Of a stretch of DNA of 64,000 bases, positions 52,065-64,000 are shown in pieces. Origin of the DNA: Chondrosia reniformis (taxonomy: Eukaryota > Porifera > Demospongiae > Chondrillida > Chondrillidae); assembly GCA_947172415.1 (NCBI GenBank), contig OX359191.1, positions 8,789,130 through 8,853,129 on the forward strand, read 5' to 3'. Position numbers and translations under genes: made by a program. Position 1 is the stretch's first letter. Each line of letters begins with the position of its first letter. The notes beneath the pieces were generated by a model. It saw only the letters and a program-made list of their open reading frames with translations. It had not been told where the DNA came from and did no database searches.

Positions 52065-54539
52065 TCAATCACTACAATTATTATTTTCAAATGTTAAAAT
52101 TTCCTCTTCAGTAATATCCAGCTGGTTTGTGGTGGTAAGTAATGACGGTCTGTGTGATGCCCTTAGTCCCTGCTCCACGTCATCTGCTTCTATTGGGAAT
52201 GTGGGGTTTGCATCCAAATGGTCATTTGATATGCTTTCTAGCGCTTCCCTAAGACTAGCCGGCAAATGATCTGTAAGAGGGGATCCTTCAAGCTGGATGT
52301 AGGAATACTCTTCATTAGCTTTCCAGTACATGGTATATTGAGGCCTTGTATGACAACAGGACGACCTACGTATATATGCAGAGACAGACACAAACTGAAA
52401 CATATTTTAGAATAAAATTATAGATTTATACCAGTACATTAGGTTAAATATACATTAGATGAAATGTCTATAGCACGTATGTACATATTATGGCTAGCCG
52501 ACCTGCTAATTGTGTCTGTCTGATCAATCTGAAGTACTTTTCCGGGAACAAATGCAGGAACACAGACCACTGGTTTAGCTTGTCTCTCAATGCTGCTGAA
52601 AGTCAGGCTACCTTGTGCTAATGTCTTTTTAAGTCTCATTCTTTGTGCTGATTTAGCTGCAGTAACAGCTATTGCTAAACAAGACAATTGATCTGAAGCC
52701 TTTTCATCTTCTGGAGCAAAATCCCCCAATTCTTCCCATTGAGGATTCTCATAGACAGTCTTTATTACATCATCATTGCTTTCTTCATCATCTGTCATGT
52801 TTGAAAAGGATTGCTTCTTTTGATGGCACAAGAAGCAGGAGTCCCGGAAAAGTATTTCAAGCTATAGGAAGGAATAAATAAGTTTTATGCACACTGATAA
52901 TCTAAAACAACAGACATAGTTGACATAAATTCAGAAAAAGTATTTAGAATTTTACTATTTCCTAGACTTAGGGAAAACAGCTTTGAATAATAATGAGGAT
53001 ACAGTTTCTATTTTCTTCCTATATCAGCTTTTATCCTTTGTGCCATTTAGCATTATTGCACTGTTCATTCAGTAGTTACGTACCTTTGATTTCTGACAAT
53101 GATTCAACTGTTTCACTAGAGACTTCTTGAGAAAGAGTAATGACCTCCAATTTAACCTAAGTATGGTGATTATATGATAACTACCTACGTAAATTAAGGA
53201 CGGTTACTATATAGACCTACCTCGGAAAAATATCATTCTTTAAGACAATAGTAGTAATGAATCGCTTTGTATAGGTTGCCAAAGAGTAACTAAACATTAA
53301 GAACAGAATTAATGCATAATACATATGAATAATTCAAGTGATAATCAAACCACAAGTAATCATTCTCAAATACATAAAGAGGGAAAAACATAAGAAGCCA
53401 TTCTTTCATACTAACAGAAACATAGGTACAGTAATTAGTTGCCACTCACACTGATAATAGTAGGAGTTTCATTTATGCAGAACAAGCTGATAATTAGAGA
53501 TACACAATAGCATCATTTTACCTGAAGACACAGCCCGGAGTAGAGTATCCAAAGCACTTTAGTTTCTTAGCCCATTTCTCTTCGTAAAGATGAATGTAAA
53601 GTGACAAGACACTTGCTACAGCTCCTCCTAAAGAATGCCCCACAATAACTAGGCTGTAATCCTACAGATGATGGGGTTTAGTTGCATGGTATATAGAAAT
53701 AAAAATAAAGGCAAATAGATAACACTTACTGGATTATCACTCAAAGCTTTTTCTAAAATGTTTTCATCTCGCAATTCAAACAAAATGTACCTTGCAGTGT
53801 AGTCCCAACCCTAAACAGTAATATGTATATAGATACATGTAAGAGGCAGCTCATGTTTGTAAATGATGTCGCATGCACACCTCTACACTTAGTGTAAACA
53901 AGCTTTCTTATATACCTTGTGTATTTGATTATTCAAGTTTTTGAGTTCCGGATGGTCAATCTTCATAGGATGAAGTGAGACTTGCAAGCATGTTACCACA
54001 TCCTATATAATTGCAAAGCATGTATTAGTCACTTAAACTTCAAGGCATGCTCAGTTTATAGTTCTAACCCTGCTTCTATAGCAATCATTCTTATCTATTG
54101 CAAAGTAATTACTTACTTTCATAGATAAAGTTCCTCTTATAGTAATGATTACTGCCTTTTGATGATGATCCAGTACAACATAATATGGAGTCTCGTAGAA
54201 CTATATACGTATACATATACACATCAGAATATTGGATATGAAGTTAAGATATTCAATCACTACCTTCCACAAATTAACACATATAGAATAAAATGAAGCA
54301 TATTAATAACTTGTTTGTAAGTTCACCTCGTTCTGTTTGGAGCAGTGAATAACATCTTTAGTGCCACAGTTGGGCACTTGAATGTGAAAGGCAGCTCTAC
54401 TGCAGTTACAACAGAGCTTGCGACCCTCAGTGCAACAGAGGAGACTATAGCATGCAGGATTTGGAAAAGAAGCAAGATTTCATGTTCATGGAAGTGCTAA
54501 TAAGGCTTGCACACACACGCACGTGCACGCGCACGCACA

Positions 54540-54612
<73 letters not shown>

Positions 54613-57115
54613 ATTCATGCACTCACACTCACACATACATTCACACACATGCACACAAACCACTCTTAACTTTGCTTGGGAATTGAGGAGTGGTACAGGC
54701 CAAACACACATACATACCTTGCTTTGCAGGCTAGTTTGCATAATCCTTTACATGGTGAGTCAAAAACATAGAGAGGCCAGCCATAGATGCCCATTGCGTA
54801 ATTGTAGTAGTAGATTGCCTCACTCAGCTCACGGAGATCATTCTATAATTAACCATTGATATTATGTATTATTTACTGTATAAAAATAGAGGACTTACAG
54901 TATCAGAACTGCTCCACAATGTTGGTGGTCGGTATTCATAGCTTCCTTTCAAAAACTGATCTTGGGTTAATAGGCCGGTTACTCTCTATAGATAAGAAGT
55001 AATTCTATACATATACAACACACATGTACACCTACGTATGAAGTAAAGCTACAGTCATGCAATTCATACTCTTAGGCACTCCCTCTGCTGGTATTTGCCA
55101 TTCAGCTTTTGATGACGACTGGTTAGCAAAACTGCTACAAGCAAATCACTAAGCACATAATCTGTGTCCTTGAAGAGTGTTCCAAAGAGTTTGGCTGCCT
55201 CTGTGATTGGATTACCAACTGAAGATGTGTGAGAATGGGTCAGTGTACTCAGCCTATAATACCAAAGCTGAACGGCTTCACTTTGAAACAATCTATAGTC
55301 ATTAGTAGCAGTTCTCTTCAGACTACTGCATGTCTTGGAATGCTGTGGGGTAACCGAAGAATTATAATGACCTTCCAGCAATTGCAAATTGGGCTCTGGA
55401 TCAAGATGATAAATGTTTTTCATTTCATTTGATCTGTTACAGATTGACAGTCCTCCTCCTCCAAAGGTACAACAGCCACAAGGGTCAAGAAATATTACAG
55501 AGAATATGATATCCAAAATAAGCGTGATTATAACCACACTATTATATGCTAACAGATATCTATAGATTGATGGATTACATAAGCTTTCCCTATATTCCAG
55601 ACTATTAATTCTCCCTGCCAAAATGTATCCAAGAATGATAAAGAGCAGCTCTGGTAAAAAAGCCATAACCCTGATTGATATCAGAACATTTATTTTCAAA
55701 GTTCTTGATCTTGAATACTGAAGTTTGCCAGATCCACTAATGTAAACTAGAAGCATGTTAATTAATACCAGTACTAGATGTAATGCTGTTGATCCAATCA
55801 CAAAAGCCATGAGGAGATGATGTATAAGTAAACTGTCTATTTTAGTTCCACTGCTCTGTGTTTGATAGTTAGTGCAGTTTAGCAAATCTAAAACTTTTTT
55901 GTCTGAATCAGTGGCATTGTTCAGTGTTTGATAGTTGGTGCAGTTTAATGATTCAGAATCTGAAATGTTTTTGTCTGACTTAGTTCCACTGCTCTGTGTA
56001 TATTTAGTGCAGTTTGATAGGCTATAGCCAATCAAGAAAGCACCCAAAGTGAACCTGCAGATATTGACATATATAATATAGTACATATATGTGCCTAACT
56101 ATTATAAATATTTCACATACTTTATATTTTCAATTTTCAAATGTTTTTTTTAAATAAACATGCAGGTATACCCTAGTGACTATATCACATATGGAAAAAA
56201 ATAATGATGGTATGTATGACATTTAAATGACACATGCACACTTCTGTGTTTGGCCGCATCAAGATAGCTCGGATCATGAAGTAGGGATGATGCGCCCAAA
56301 AATATAGGAATAATGTGTATGATTAAGTCATATATATTATTATTTATTGATTTAAGTGCACCGTGTGACATGCACACTAGGGCTACTTGGCCCCATGTAG
56401 CACTATACAATATAATACATCATAAGGAGTTATGTATATACACTCCCTTGCATGCCCCTTCAATGTAGTAAAGACCCTCATAGATACATATACGTAGTCT
56501 CATTCATGCTTGTTTGTTTCCTCTAACTGCGCAGGGTCTCAATCTAGGCTGACTGTACACCCTCTCAATTTCCCAAAAATCATGTTTCCACATAGTTTCT
56601 AGTTCCACCAAAATCTTTTCCTCACCAGACACTTCCACCCACCAGATATCTTTTCCTTCTCTTCTTTTAAAGTTTCTTACAATTGAAAGTTTAACTTTTC
56701 AGCATTAGCACACCAAGCAATAACATGTTTCTCAATTTGCCTAACATGCAGCGACTTCCTCAAGCCCCAAATTTTCCTTAAATACTTCCTTGTATTTTGC
56801 CGGTCTTCCACTTTGCAGGTATCATACGAATTTACCTCACCGTTAGCAGCCTTTGATTGTGAATTTCCACTCTTATTCTTATATATATAGAGGCGAGAAT
56901 TAGCGTATAAACCGTACATACTCTCTCTGATATAATCGTCAACAGTTTTTATTATTTGTTAGTTATTAACTGTGTGACACAAGTGCAATAACTCTCTCAA
57001 TATACACTTACAACAGTACTCTCCAAATAGCTGATATCAGAGACGAAATCACAAAGTCATCATCAGCAACGTTACATTTCAATCGACTACTGTTACAGCA
57101 TCGAAAGGCAGGCAT
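52065..57115 (-). CDS. sn1-specific diacylglycerol lipase, unit III (DAGL-A, ~870 aa)
   Basis: Same 13 exons; exon 1 is 57012-57115, the membrane exon 55070-56054 and the last exon ends at the stop at 52065. It has the three-repeat loop like unit II but the LLEGHYNSS loop wording and the normal C-terminus (NNNCSD) like unit I, so it is a mosaic of its neighbours. Ser, Asp and the Gln-for-His feature are unchanged. Intron 1 has the retroelement-like insertion at 56331-56890; intron 4 has a compound (CGCA)n(CA)n. The frame appears intact. Confidence 0.87.
54512..54611. repeat. compound (CGCA)n(CA)n microsatellite, DAGL-A intron 4, unit III
   Basis: A CGCA-type tract followed by a CA tract, intermediate between the unit I and unit II versions at the same intron position. 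Confidence 0.95.
56331..56890 (-). mobile_element. probable non-LTR retrotransposon 3' end, unit III
   Basis: Same insertion and position as 44067-44640 in unit II, with small indels and a shorter AT-rich tail. The shared position shows that it predates the II/III duplication. Confidence 0.5.
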
Positions 57116-57189
57116 TATCCACTTCCACAAGACTGACAGTGCAGTATGGAGAATTATTTAATAGACTCTACCAAAAATTCCTATGAACT

Positions 57190-57798
57190 CCACTATCAGA
57201 GAGTACGGTAGTACTCTCTAAGTAGGAATGTCAGAGAGTACGGTAATACTCTCTAAGTAGGAAAATGTCTCTAAGTAGGAATGGCCGGAAAAAAAATGGC
57301 CGCCCTATCCAATGTATTAGCAATCAACACCTAATAAATCGCCAACGAAGCGATTTTCGGTTATATTCGGTTATTTGCAGCGATTAATGCACGCCTAAAT
57401 GCCAAAACATGTTTCGACGCTCTACACGCTCTATAGCGTTCAAAAAGCGGCTAACTAGGAATAGACCCACTTCCAAAATTCATTTCTTCTTTTCTTCTTC
57501 TTCTTTTATTGAATAGACTAGCGCTAATATGCGAACTTATGCGGGCACGTACTAGTTATAAATCGTCATAAATATTTCGGAGCTAGGGAATAGACAGCCC
57601 TAAATCTGAATGCGCTCTACAATAAGCATGTTAATTGTGAAGAGCGAAAATTTGTGGTCTTCTCGGACGCCATTTTTTAATTAAGAGATCATGGTTTTCG
57701 GCATATTTCTCTTGTCTAAGACGTTATTTTGAGATCTTCGCCAAGAAAACTTTCAAATCAATTTAAAACTAGTAATATTAAGAGGAAAAAAGGGGGAA
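57190..57798. mobile_element. unnamed element with terminal mini-hairpins, unit III
   Basis: Counterpart of 44940-45570, with a much shorter (CTT)n tract and a rearranged set of CAGAGAGTACGGTA... mini-hairpins at its start. Confidence 0.55.
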
Positions 57799-58101
57799 TA
57801 CAAGTAAATAAAAAACATTTACAAAAATGATGTTAGAAGTAGGAATGGTAGTGTTCACTAATACATCTGCAAAAAGTATCGAAACTGTGTTTGGGCGCAC
57901 CATTCCTACTTAAGGTTAGTGCGCCCAAACACAGAAGTGTATGGTTAATTTACTTAAATTTTAGTATATATGCAACTTCTGTATGATTAGCCTTATCATA
58001 TAATCAGTGTCTTGTTTCGATACTTTTTGCAGATATATTAGTGAACACTACCATTCCTACTTCTAACATCATTTTTGTAAATATTTTTTATTTACTTGTA
58101 T
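57799..58101. mobile_element. fold-back element FB, unit III copy with internal left-arm deletion
   Basis: The same element as 45571-45952 but 79 bp shorter. The left arm jumps from AAAGTATCGAAAC to TGTGTTTGGGCGCAC, while the right arm is complete. Confidence 0.88.
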
Positions 58102-58609
58102 ATATAGGTACCGTAATACACACCCAGCCCACGCCCGAGCGCTTGTAACAGCTAGCCACAGTTGTATAAACTGCAACACCCTCCCCCCACCATAATTATA
58201 ATGATTGTTATAAGCTTGCTGACAGCTCAGGATGGGGTATATAAAAAACTATATATCCTGGCATACATATATCTATATTCAAAGTCAGAGTGTCTGTAAA
58301 ATGTAAAGATAACATTGTGACACCTATACAATACATATTCATATCTTTGTACATGAAGAAACCAATATATATATAACTATATAACAGATAACAAATTCAA
58401 CCACTGAATACATATTATATAAAATCTTTTTTTGAGAAGGGTACAGTCATATTTAGTCTTTGAGCGTCTATAGAAGTTGAGATGGTTCACCTTTAGTCAT
58501 TGGTTTTGAGTAGTTAAAAGAAGTCCTAATTTATCTAACATAAAAATTATACAAAACATAAAAGCTGTTCAAATTTAAAGAAAAACTTTCAGTTTGAATC
58601 TTTACATAT

Positions 58610-60011
58610 TTAAACCACATCTTCAGGTTCATTTCCTAGCTGAAAAGCTAGATTGAAAGGAAGCAGTTCTTCGTCCATTTCATTTGCCAAATGTTCCTTT
58701 TTCAATACCATAAAAATGTTCTTCAGTGATCTGGGTAAGTGACTCACAAATGGCTTTCCTCCTTGGAGTTCCATTAGACAGTAATCTTCGTTGGAATGCC
58801 ATGTCAGTTTGTACCTAGTCTTTCTGAACCATGTACACCAGGATCTGATAAAGAGAAAACGTCTACAGGTCTATACTAATATATACGTATGTACCATCAC
58901 ACTGGTGAGAAACACAATGGCATGCATGCTTACTTGGAACTAGTTTCAGTATCTCTGTCAATTTGCAGTACTCTGCCTGGCACAAAGGCAGGTATCGTAA
59001 CAACATCTTTGGCTTGTTTTTCAATGGCCTCATAAGTGTGTTTTCTCAATAGAGGCATCCCCAGGGCTCTACTCTTCCACCGAACAGCTGCTGTTGCAAC
59101 ATGCATGACAGTTTTCAGGTCAATATCAAGTGGCTTGGGGGCATAATCTCCCAGCTCATTCCAATCAGGGTGGTCGTACACTTGCTTAAGGAACTGTTCT
59201 ACACTCATCAGCTCTTCTCCAGTAGAATTTTCTCTTTTTGTTGAAGATTTCCGTTGACAGAGAATTGAATCAGCGTACAAGACTTGGTACTATTTAAAAA
59301 TGGGAAATTACACTTTTTCAATGTAAATATTCAATTTAAAGTACATAGATACATAACAATAATTGTAGTTAGCTTTTAATATAGCACATATATATGAACA
59401 TACCCCATGCACAGAGTACGTACGTATATACGTACATATAAACATATTAAGGTTATGTATCATTGTATAGCTGTACGTATGTATATATATACCTTAGGTT
59501 TTTGGCATTTTTCCAGTTGTCTTGTCATTGATTTCTTTAGAAACAAAAGTGACCTCCAATTCATCCTGCATAAAAAACAAGTACATCTCTGATAAAGTGT
59601 GAAATTTCTTTTGAAGACAAGGCTATCTCTATAGAGTAACAGACTGTTTGTACCTGTTTAATGATAAATCTGGTAGATTAATAGGGACATTTATTAAATC
59701 AGTAGTATTATTCTATGTACATATTGGTTACGTACTGTAATTAAAGCTTATAATTGGTTAATGAGGACCTTTGTGTATCTACTGCAAGAAATGTCATTAA
59801 TTATCACAAATCCATTAAATACATACATATATGTATATCATCGTATATTTTAACAGTGCTTAATAAAACTGCTTCATGTATATACATATGTACAGGTACA
59901 AATAGGTTAATATACAAATGCTATATGTACGTATGTACATACCTTGGAAGGATATCATTCTCTGGTACAACTGTTGTGATGAAACTCCTTGTATAAACTG
60001 CCAATGGATAA
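58610..60011 (-). pseudogene. second lipase DAGL-B, 3' four exons only, unit III
   Basis: Same four exons and phases as 33617-35038, including VPGRVLQIDRD. Small in-frame differences occur in the GEEPELMSVEQ region (GEELMSVEQ here). Upstream it joins junction block J at the same base as unit I. Confidence 0.8.
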
Positions 60012-63000
60012 CTAATGATACAAAAAAAACAAACAAACACACAATTCACTTGTGATTGCATGTACGTATGCACAAGATATATGTTATGAAACCTCTACAG
60101 TGGAACCTAATCCAGTCTCAAGAACACAGTTTATTGCTGTGACCATACATAGATACAGTACATACATCAACCTTGACAAATATTTAGACAATAGGATGAC
60201 TGTTGTACATACATACGTACACTTTCTACATGCAAATCTGTTTTGAACACTGGAATGATTCAGCATCAGTTTCGGAATAGGTGGGTCTTGGGAATAGAAA
60301 TCATAAAATATTATGACCTTTTGACAATAAATGAAAACCTTTTTAGTCTCTTGCATTTCTAGGATATCTGATGCAAACATTTCATTCCAATAAGATCAGC
60401 CTATTCACCTGAAAGTAGGTAGACTTAAAGCCTTAAGAAGGTAAATTCACTATTAATACAGAATATGTCTTTTCAATAGAATAATCATTGACTAAGGCAT
60501 TGATGTTTTCTTACATCTTTAGAGTCAAATACAGGCATTTTTCAACAATCATACGTAGCTATGTCAATTGTAAAATGATAGATCTCTAGAATAACTTTCA
60601 TTCAATACACTATATATACGTACATCAAAAAAACTCAAAGATTTTAAGTACAGTTAGATATTTAGAAAAAAGGATGACCAGTTGAAGACTTAATAGATAA
60701 TGAAAGAAAAGTGATGGAATAAAAGGTTAAAAGGCAACTGTGTACATGTACCCATCCTGTTAAAGGAACCATTTGAATGGCAACAAGACCACAATTATGT
60801 GTCTGATTCCTCCCGTGACAGGCACAGTAATGATGTAAGGACAATCCCAACAACAAGAACTGTCCATATAAGCCTTAAGAACTGTCCATATAAGCCTTAA
60901 GAACTGTCCATATAAGCCTTAAGAACTGTCCATATAAGCCTTAAGAACTGTCCATATAAGCCTTAAGAATTGTTCATATAAGCATTAAGAACTGTTCATA
61001 TAAGCGATAAGAACTGTTCATATAAGCGATAAGAATTGTACATATAAGCGGATCATTTTATTACATCAAACAATACTAAATTAGCATCCAAACTATGTAC
61101 ACATACTAATTAAATAGAAAATACTGTATATATGTACGTATACGTACAGATTATGTTTGCCTACTTCTTACCCAGGAGACAGTTACAGTACGTGAATACT
61201 GTCTTAATTATTTCAAGGGTTTAAAGTGTTATGAATGAGGAAATAACACTGCGGGCACAACTATAGAATATTGGATGTATTGATTGCATAAGAACTAATG
61301 CATAAACTGTCTACAAGAGACTAGTCAAGCAACACTGGAAAGCTTCTGTAGTGACTGACAGGGAAAGGTGCATTTCATTGGGTTCAGGAGCGTCAGAGGT
61401 GACTTAAAGGAGAGATCATCATTATCATTGATAATATAGAGTTGAGATGGCTCATTTCTAGTCTTTTGAGCGTCTAGAGATGCAGTTTGTTCTTCATGAA
61501 ACAGTTCAACCCTGGGTGTCTTCTTTAGCGACTGACACAGACGAACCATGTTTGGCACAGTTAGAAGAAATCCCTATCACCTAATTACATAGAGTTGATT
61601 AAGGTGCTGTGCTGAGGTTATGTTGCTAGCTACCTAGCTAGCTTAGTTTATTCATTTATTTAGTGAAAATAGATACTTAAATTGGTGTGCTGCTCATACA
61701 TACATTTGTCTCACAATTACATACTTAGCCAAAATAAACATTCCCAAAGTGATTCAATCCATAAAAATCAATCACAAAATTAGTAATATTTTGCATGGGG
61801 TCACTAAACAAGGATAATCAGATGATCTGTGTGTATGAAATTGAGCTAGTTAGTGGAATACTACAGACAATACGTCTACAGTGGCCTAACTGCATGTACC
61901 TCCTCCGTTGCTAATAACATATAGTCTTTGGTATACGTACATTCTTAATACACATACGTATTATTGCTACTCTACTGTCATATACAGTCAAACCCTGTTA
62001 GGTCAGGACCATATAAAAATTTCATCTTAACAGAAAGGAGGGGGTGTGACTGTTGATGTGAATTAACAGAACTAGATAATTTTCCTAGTAAATGATGCTA
62101 ATTAAAAGACTGTTGAAACAAAAAACTACATATAAAGTGGAGTGGTAGGTGTCTTTTCTTGTAGTTTTTTTTTCTATTTATAGTATTCAGTTAGTTTTCT
62201 TTGACTTGAAGACATACAGATCTCTGAAGTTTTAATTACCCTTTCCATTGCATCCAAGTGACTAAAAACTTGTTTCCTTCCTCTTGTCTCCGAAAATTTC
62301 ATCTTATCCAAACATTCTTATAAAAATATTTCACACTAAGCAAATCGTTAAGCACAGAAGCTATATAGTAAAAATCGGGACTGGAAGGAAATTTCATCTT
62401 AACCAAATTTTCAGTTCATCTTAACAGAGGGCTCAACTGTATGTAGCAAAGTATTCCTTCAGTATGCGAAGTATGTATACTATACACAAAATAGTAAACT
62501 TCAAATTGACATCAGAAAATAAAGACGCCACTGTGCTACTAATCAATCATACCATAATTTAAAGAATGTAATTAACTGGCTAATTCTGAAAATTACCACC
62601 TTGCAATTTATAAAGATCCTCAACTAGCTATCATTTGTAGAATATTACTTGTTTTCTGGGAAGAGAAACCTCAAGAAAACATCAGGCAGTCTACACAAGC
62701 AAGCACATGCGACACACACCTTATCACTATAGAGACTATAAGACATGCCAGTTATATGGTACCGCATGACAGAGATAAGGAACATGAGGAAGACAGGCAG
62801 TTAAGTACCCTAATAATATTAGGAACTTGACCTTAAAAAATTCATTAGAGGGACACACAATCCTAATATGTAATATTAAATGGTAACTTTAGGCAAAAAG
62901 ACCTTGTGCATTAAATACAGTAGTCGCATATTCAGCAGAAATGCTCTTAAGGAAAGAGGATATGTACGTACGTACGTACATCAGAGCCTGAGGGACAGAC

Positions 63001-63219
63001 AATGCCAATATGAAGTATGTAATATTAAATGGTAACTTTAGGCAAAAAGACTTTGAAAATAAATACAGTAGTTGCATATTCAGCAGAAATGCTCTTAAGG
63101 AAAGAGGATACATATGTAACACATTAAAGGTGACACAACTGTTTGATTGGGAATTTACATACTCTTCTACAGAGAGGAAAATACTAGTTAATAGAATAAG
63201 GATTCCTTCTAACTGCGTC
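60012..63219. other. non-coding junction block J, unit III
   Basis: Nearly identical to 35039-38269. The main difference is one fewer 22-bp minisatellite copy (60855-61050, nine copies); otherwise I saw only isolated substitutions, for example near 61905 and 62309. No gene recognised. Confidence 0.8.
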
Positions 63220-63440
63220 GAACTTATCTTTGAGATGGTACATCCTTCGACTTTTTGAGAATTTAAAAACGCAGTTTGGTTTTGCTTTTTGGTCAAATGT
63301 TTCGACCCTGGGGATCTTCCCTAGGGATCTTCCCTGGGGATCTTCCCTAGGGATCTTCCCTGAGTCAGTGACTCAAGACCAAGAAGCAAACCAAACTGCA
63401 TTTCTAAACGCTCAAAAAGTCAAAGGATGTACCATCCCAA
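63220..63440. repeat. hairpin element R2 abutting the FLCN breakpoint (III/IV junction)
   Basis: Same element and same distance to the FLCN breakpoint as 38270-38490. Confidence 0.8.
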
Positions 63441-63447
63441 AGATAAG

Positions 63448-63609
63448 TCCAAGTCAGGCAAGCTGGACGGATCCAGTAATAAGAGTGAGAAGCTCTGTCA
63501 GCTCCTAGGCGTCATCAAGGCTGGACAGCAAGATTTACAAGTTCTCCGCTTCTGGTTTTCTGGTATTACTGATGAAGATAGGCAACAGATTTACTTATCA
63601 CTTTCCTAA
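63448..63609 (+). pseudogene. FLCN: FLCN 3' fragment, unit IV (last ~53 codons)
   Basis: Same breakpoint and sequence as 38498-38659. It is followed by FLCN 3' flank up to the window end, where a fourth cassette evidently begins. Confidence 0.9.
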
Positions 63610-64000
63610 TTTTAACTCAGCAGCTATTTTGTAGTGTATGTCATACTGTCAGGTTTCTATATTTTTAATGTGTACATTTTTGCAGTCAATTTTGATAATT
63701 AAAAACTGTCAACAGTGTACATGTATATATACCTAACACCAAACATGCACTTGCACCTACCTACACCTCCCTTTCTATCTGCTCTCAAGTGCATGACTTT
63801 GCAGATCAGTAATTCCTTTGCCAGCTCTTATTGAGTCATCATTCGATGGAGCTACTGAAGAGGCTTTTGATAGAAGCGCTTCTCACCAACTAGAATTATG
63901 AAACACCTAGCTAATGGATGTATGTACATGGTAAGATATATAGATAAGATGTGTACAAAGATTCATTCATGCATTAAAGCTTAGTTCCATATACTCATTC

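Overview
The window is nuclear DNA of an early-branching animal, most likely a demosponge of the Amphimedon type. That placement is an inference. It rests on the AT-rich, TACGTA-rich intergenic DNA, many introns of 50-130 bp, clearly metazoan proteins (folliculin, calcipressin, TFIIH p44, sn1-diacylglycerol lipase), and two multi-pass receptor-like proteins I could not place in any family. No bacterial-type operons, CRISPR arrays, tRNA or rRNA genes were seen.

Positions 1-25,985 are ordinary single-copy genes. An unrecognised Ser-rich protein (1131-2354, +) converges on GTF2H2 (TFIIH p44, -). I could reassemble GTF2H2 as 16 in-phase exons over 18.4 kb (2467-20858, 381 aa). Its 7.8 kb intron 9 holds two intronless, same-strand, paralogous signal-peptide/7TM genes (13371-14792 and 16675-18087) with two minisatellites between them. 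Beyond a 0.6 kb divergent promoter region come an MPPE1/Cdc1-like metallophosphoesterase (21496-23165, 3 exons) with a donor-site-like minisatellite in its last intron, an intronless RCAN/calcipressin (23354-23941) and an intronless FLCN (24282-25985).

Positions 25,824-64,000 are a tandem array of a ~12.5 kb cassette: three complete units and the start of a fourth. Each unit runs: 3' end of FLCN, a small Cys-rich ORF, a full 13-exon diacylglycerol lipase gene (DAGL-A, -), fold-back and other mobile sequences, then the 3' exons of a second, truncated lipase (DAGL-B, -). Only the first FLCN is complete. Unit I DAGL-A encodes 847 aa; units II and III encode about 867 and 870 aa. The copies differ in a glycosylated loop repeat, in the last exon and in intron 1 insertions. 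The I/II and III/IV junctions are nearly identical 3.4 kb blocks ending at the same FLCN breakpoint. The II/III junction is different and carries a broken Penelope-like retroelement between DAGL-B and a longer FLCN piece.

Functionally, the array multiplies a putative endocannabinoid-type lipid enzyme. Every readable lipase copy has Gln where the classical catalytic His is expected, although Ser and Asp are kept. FLCN duplicates are 3' fragments and probably passengers.
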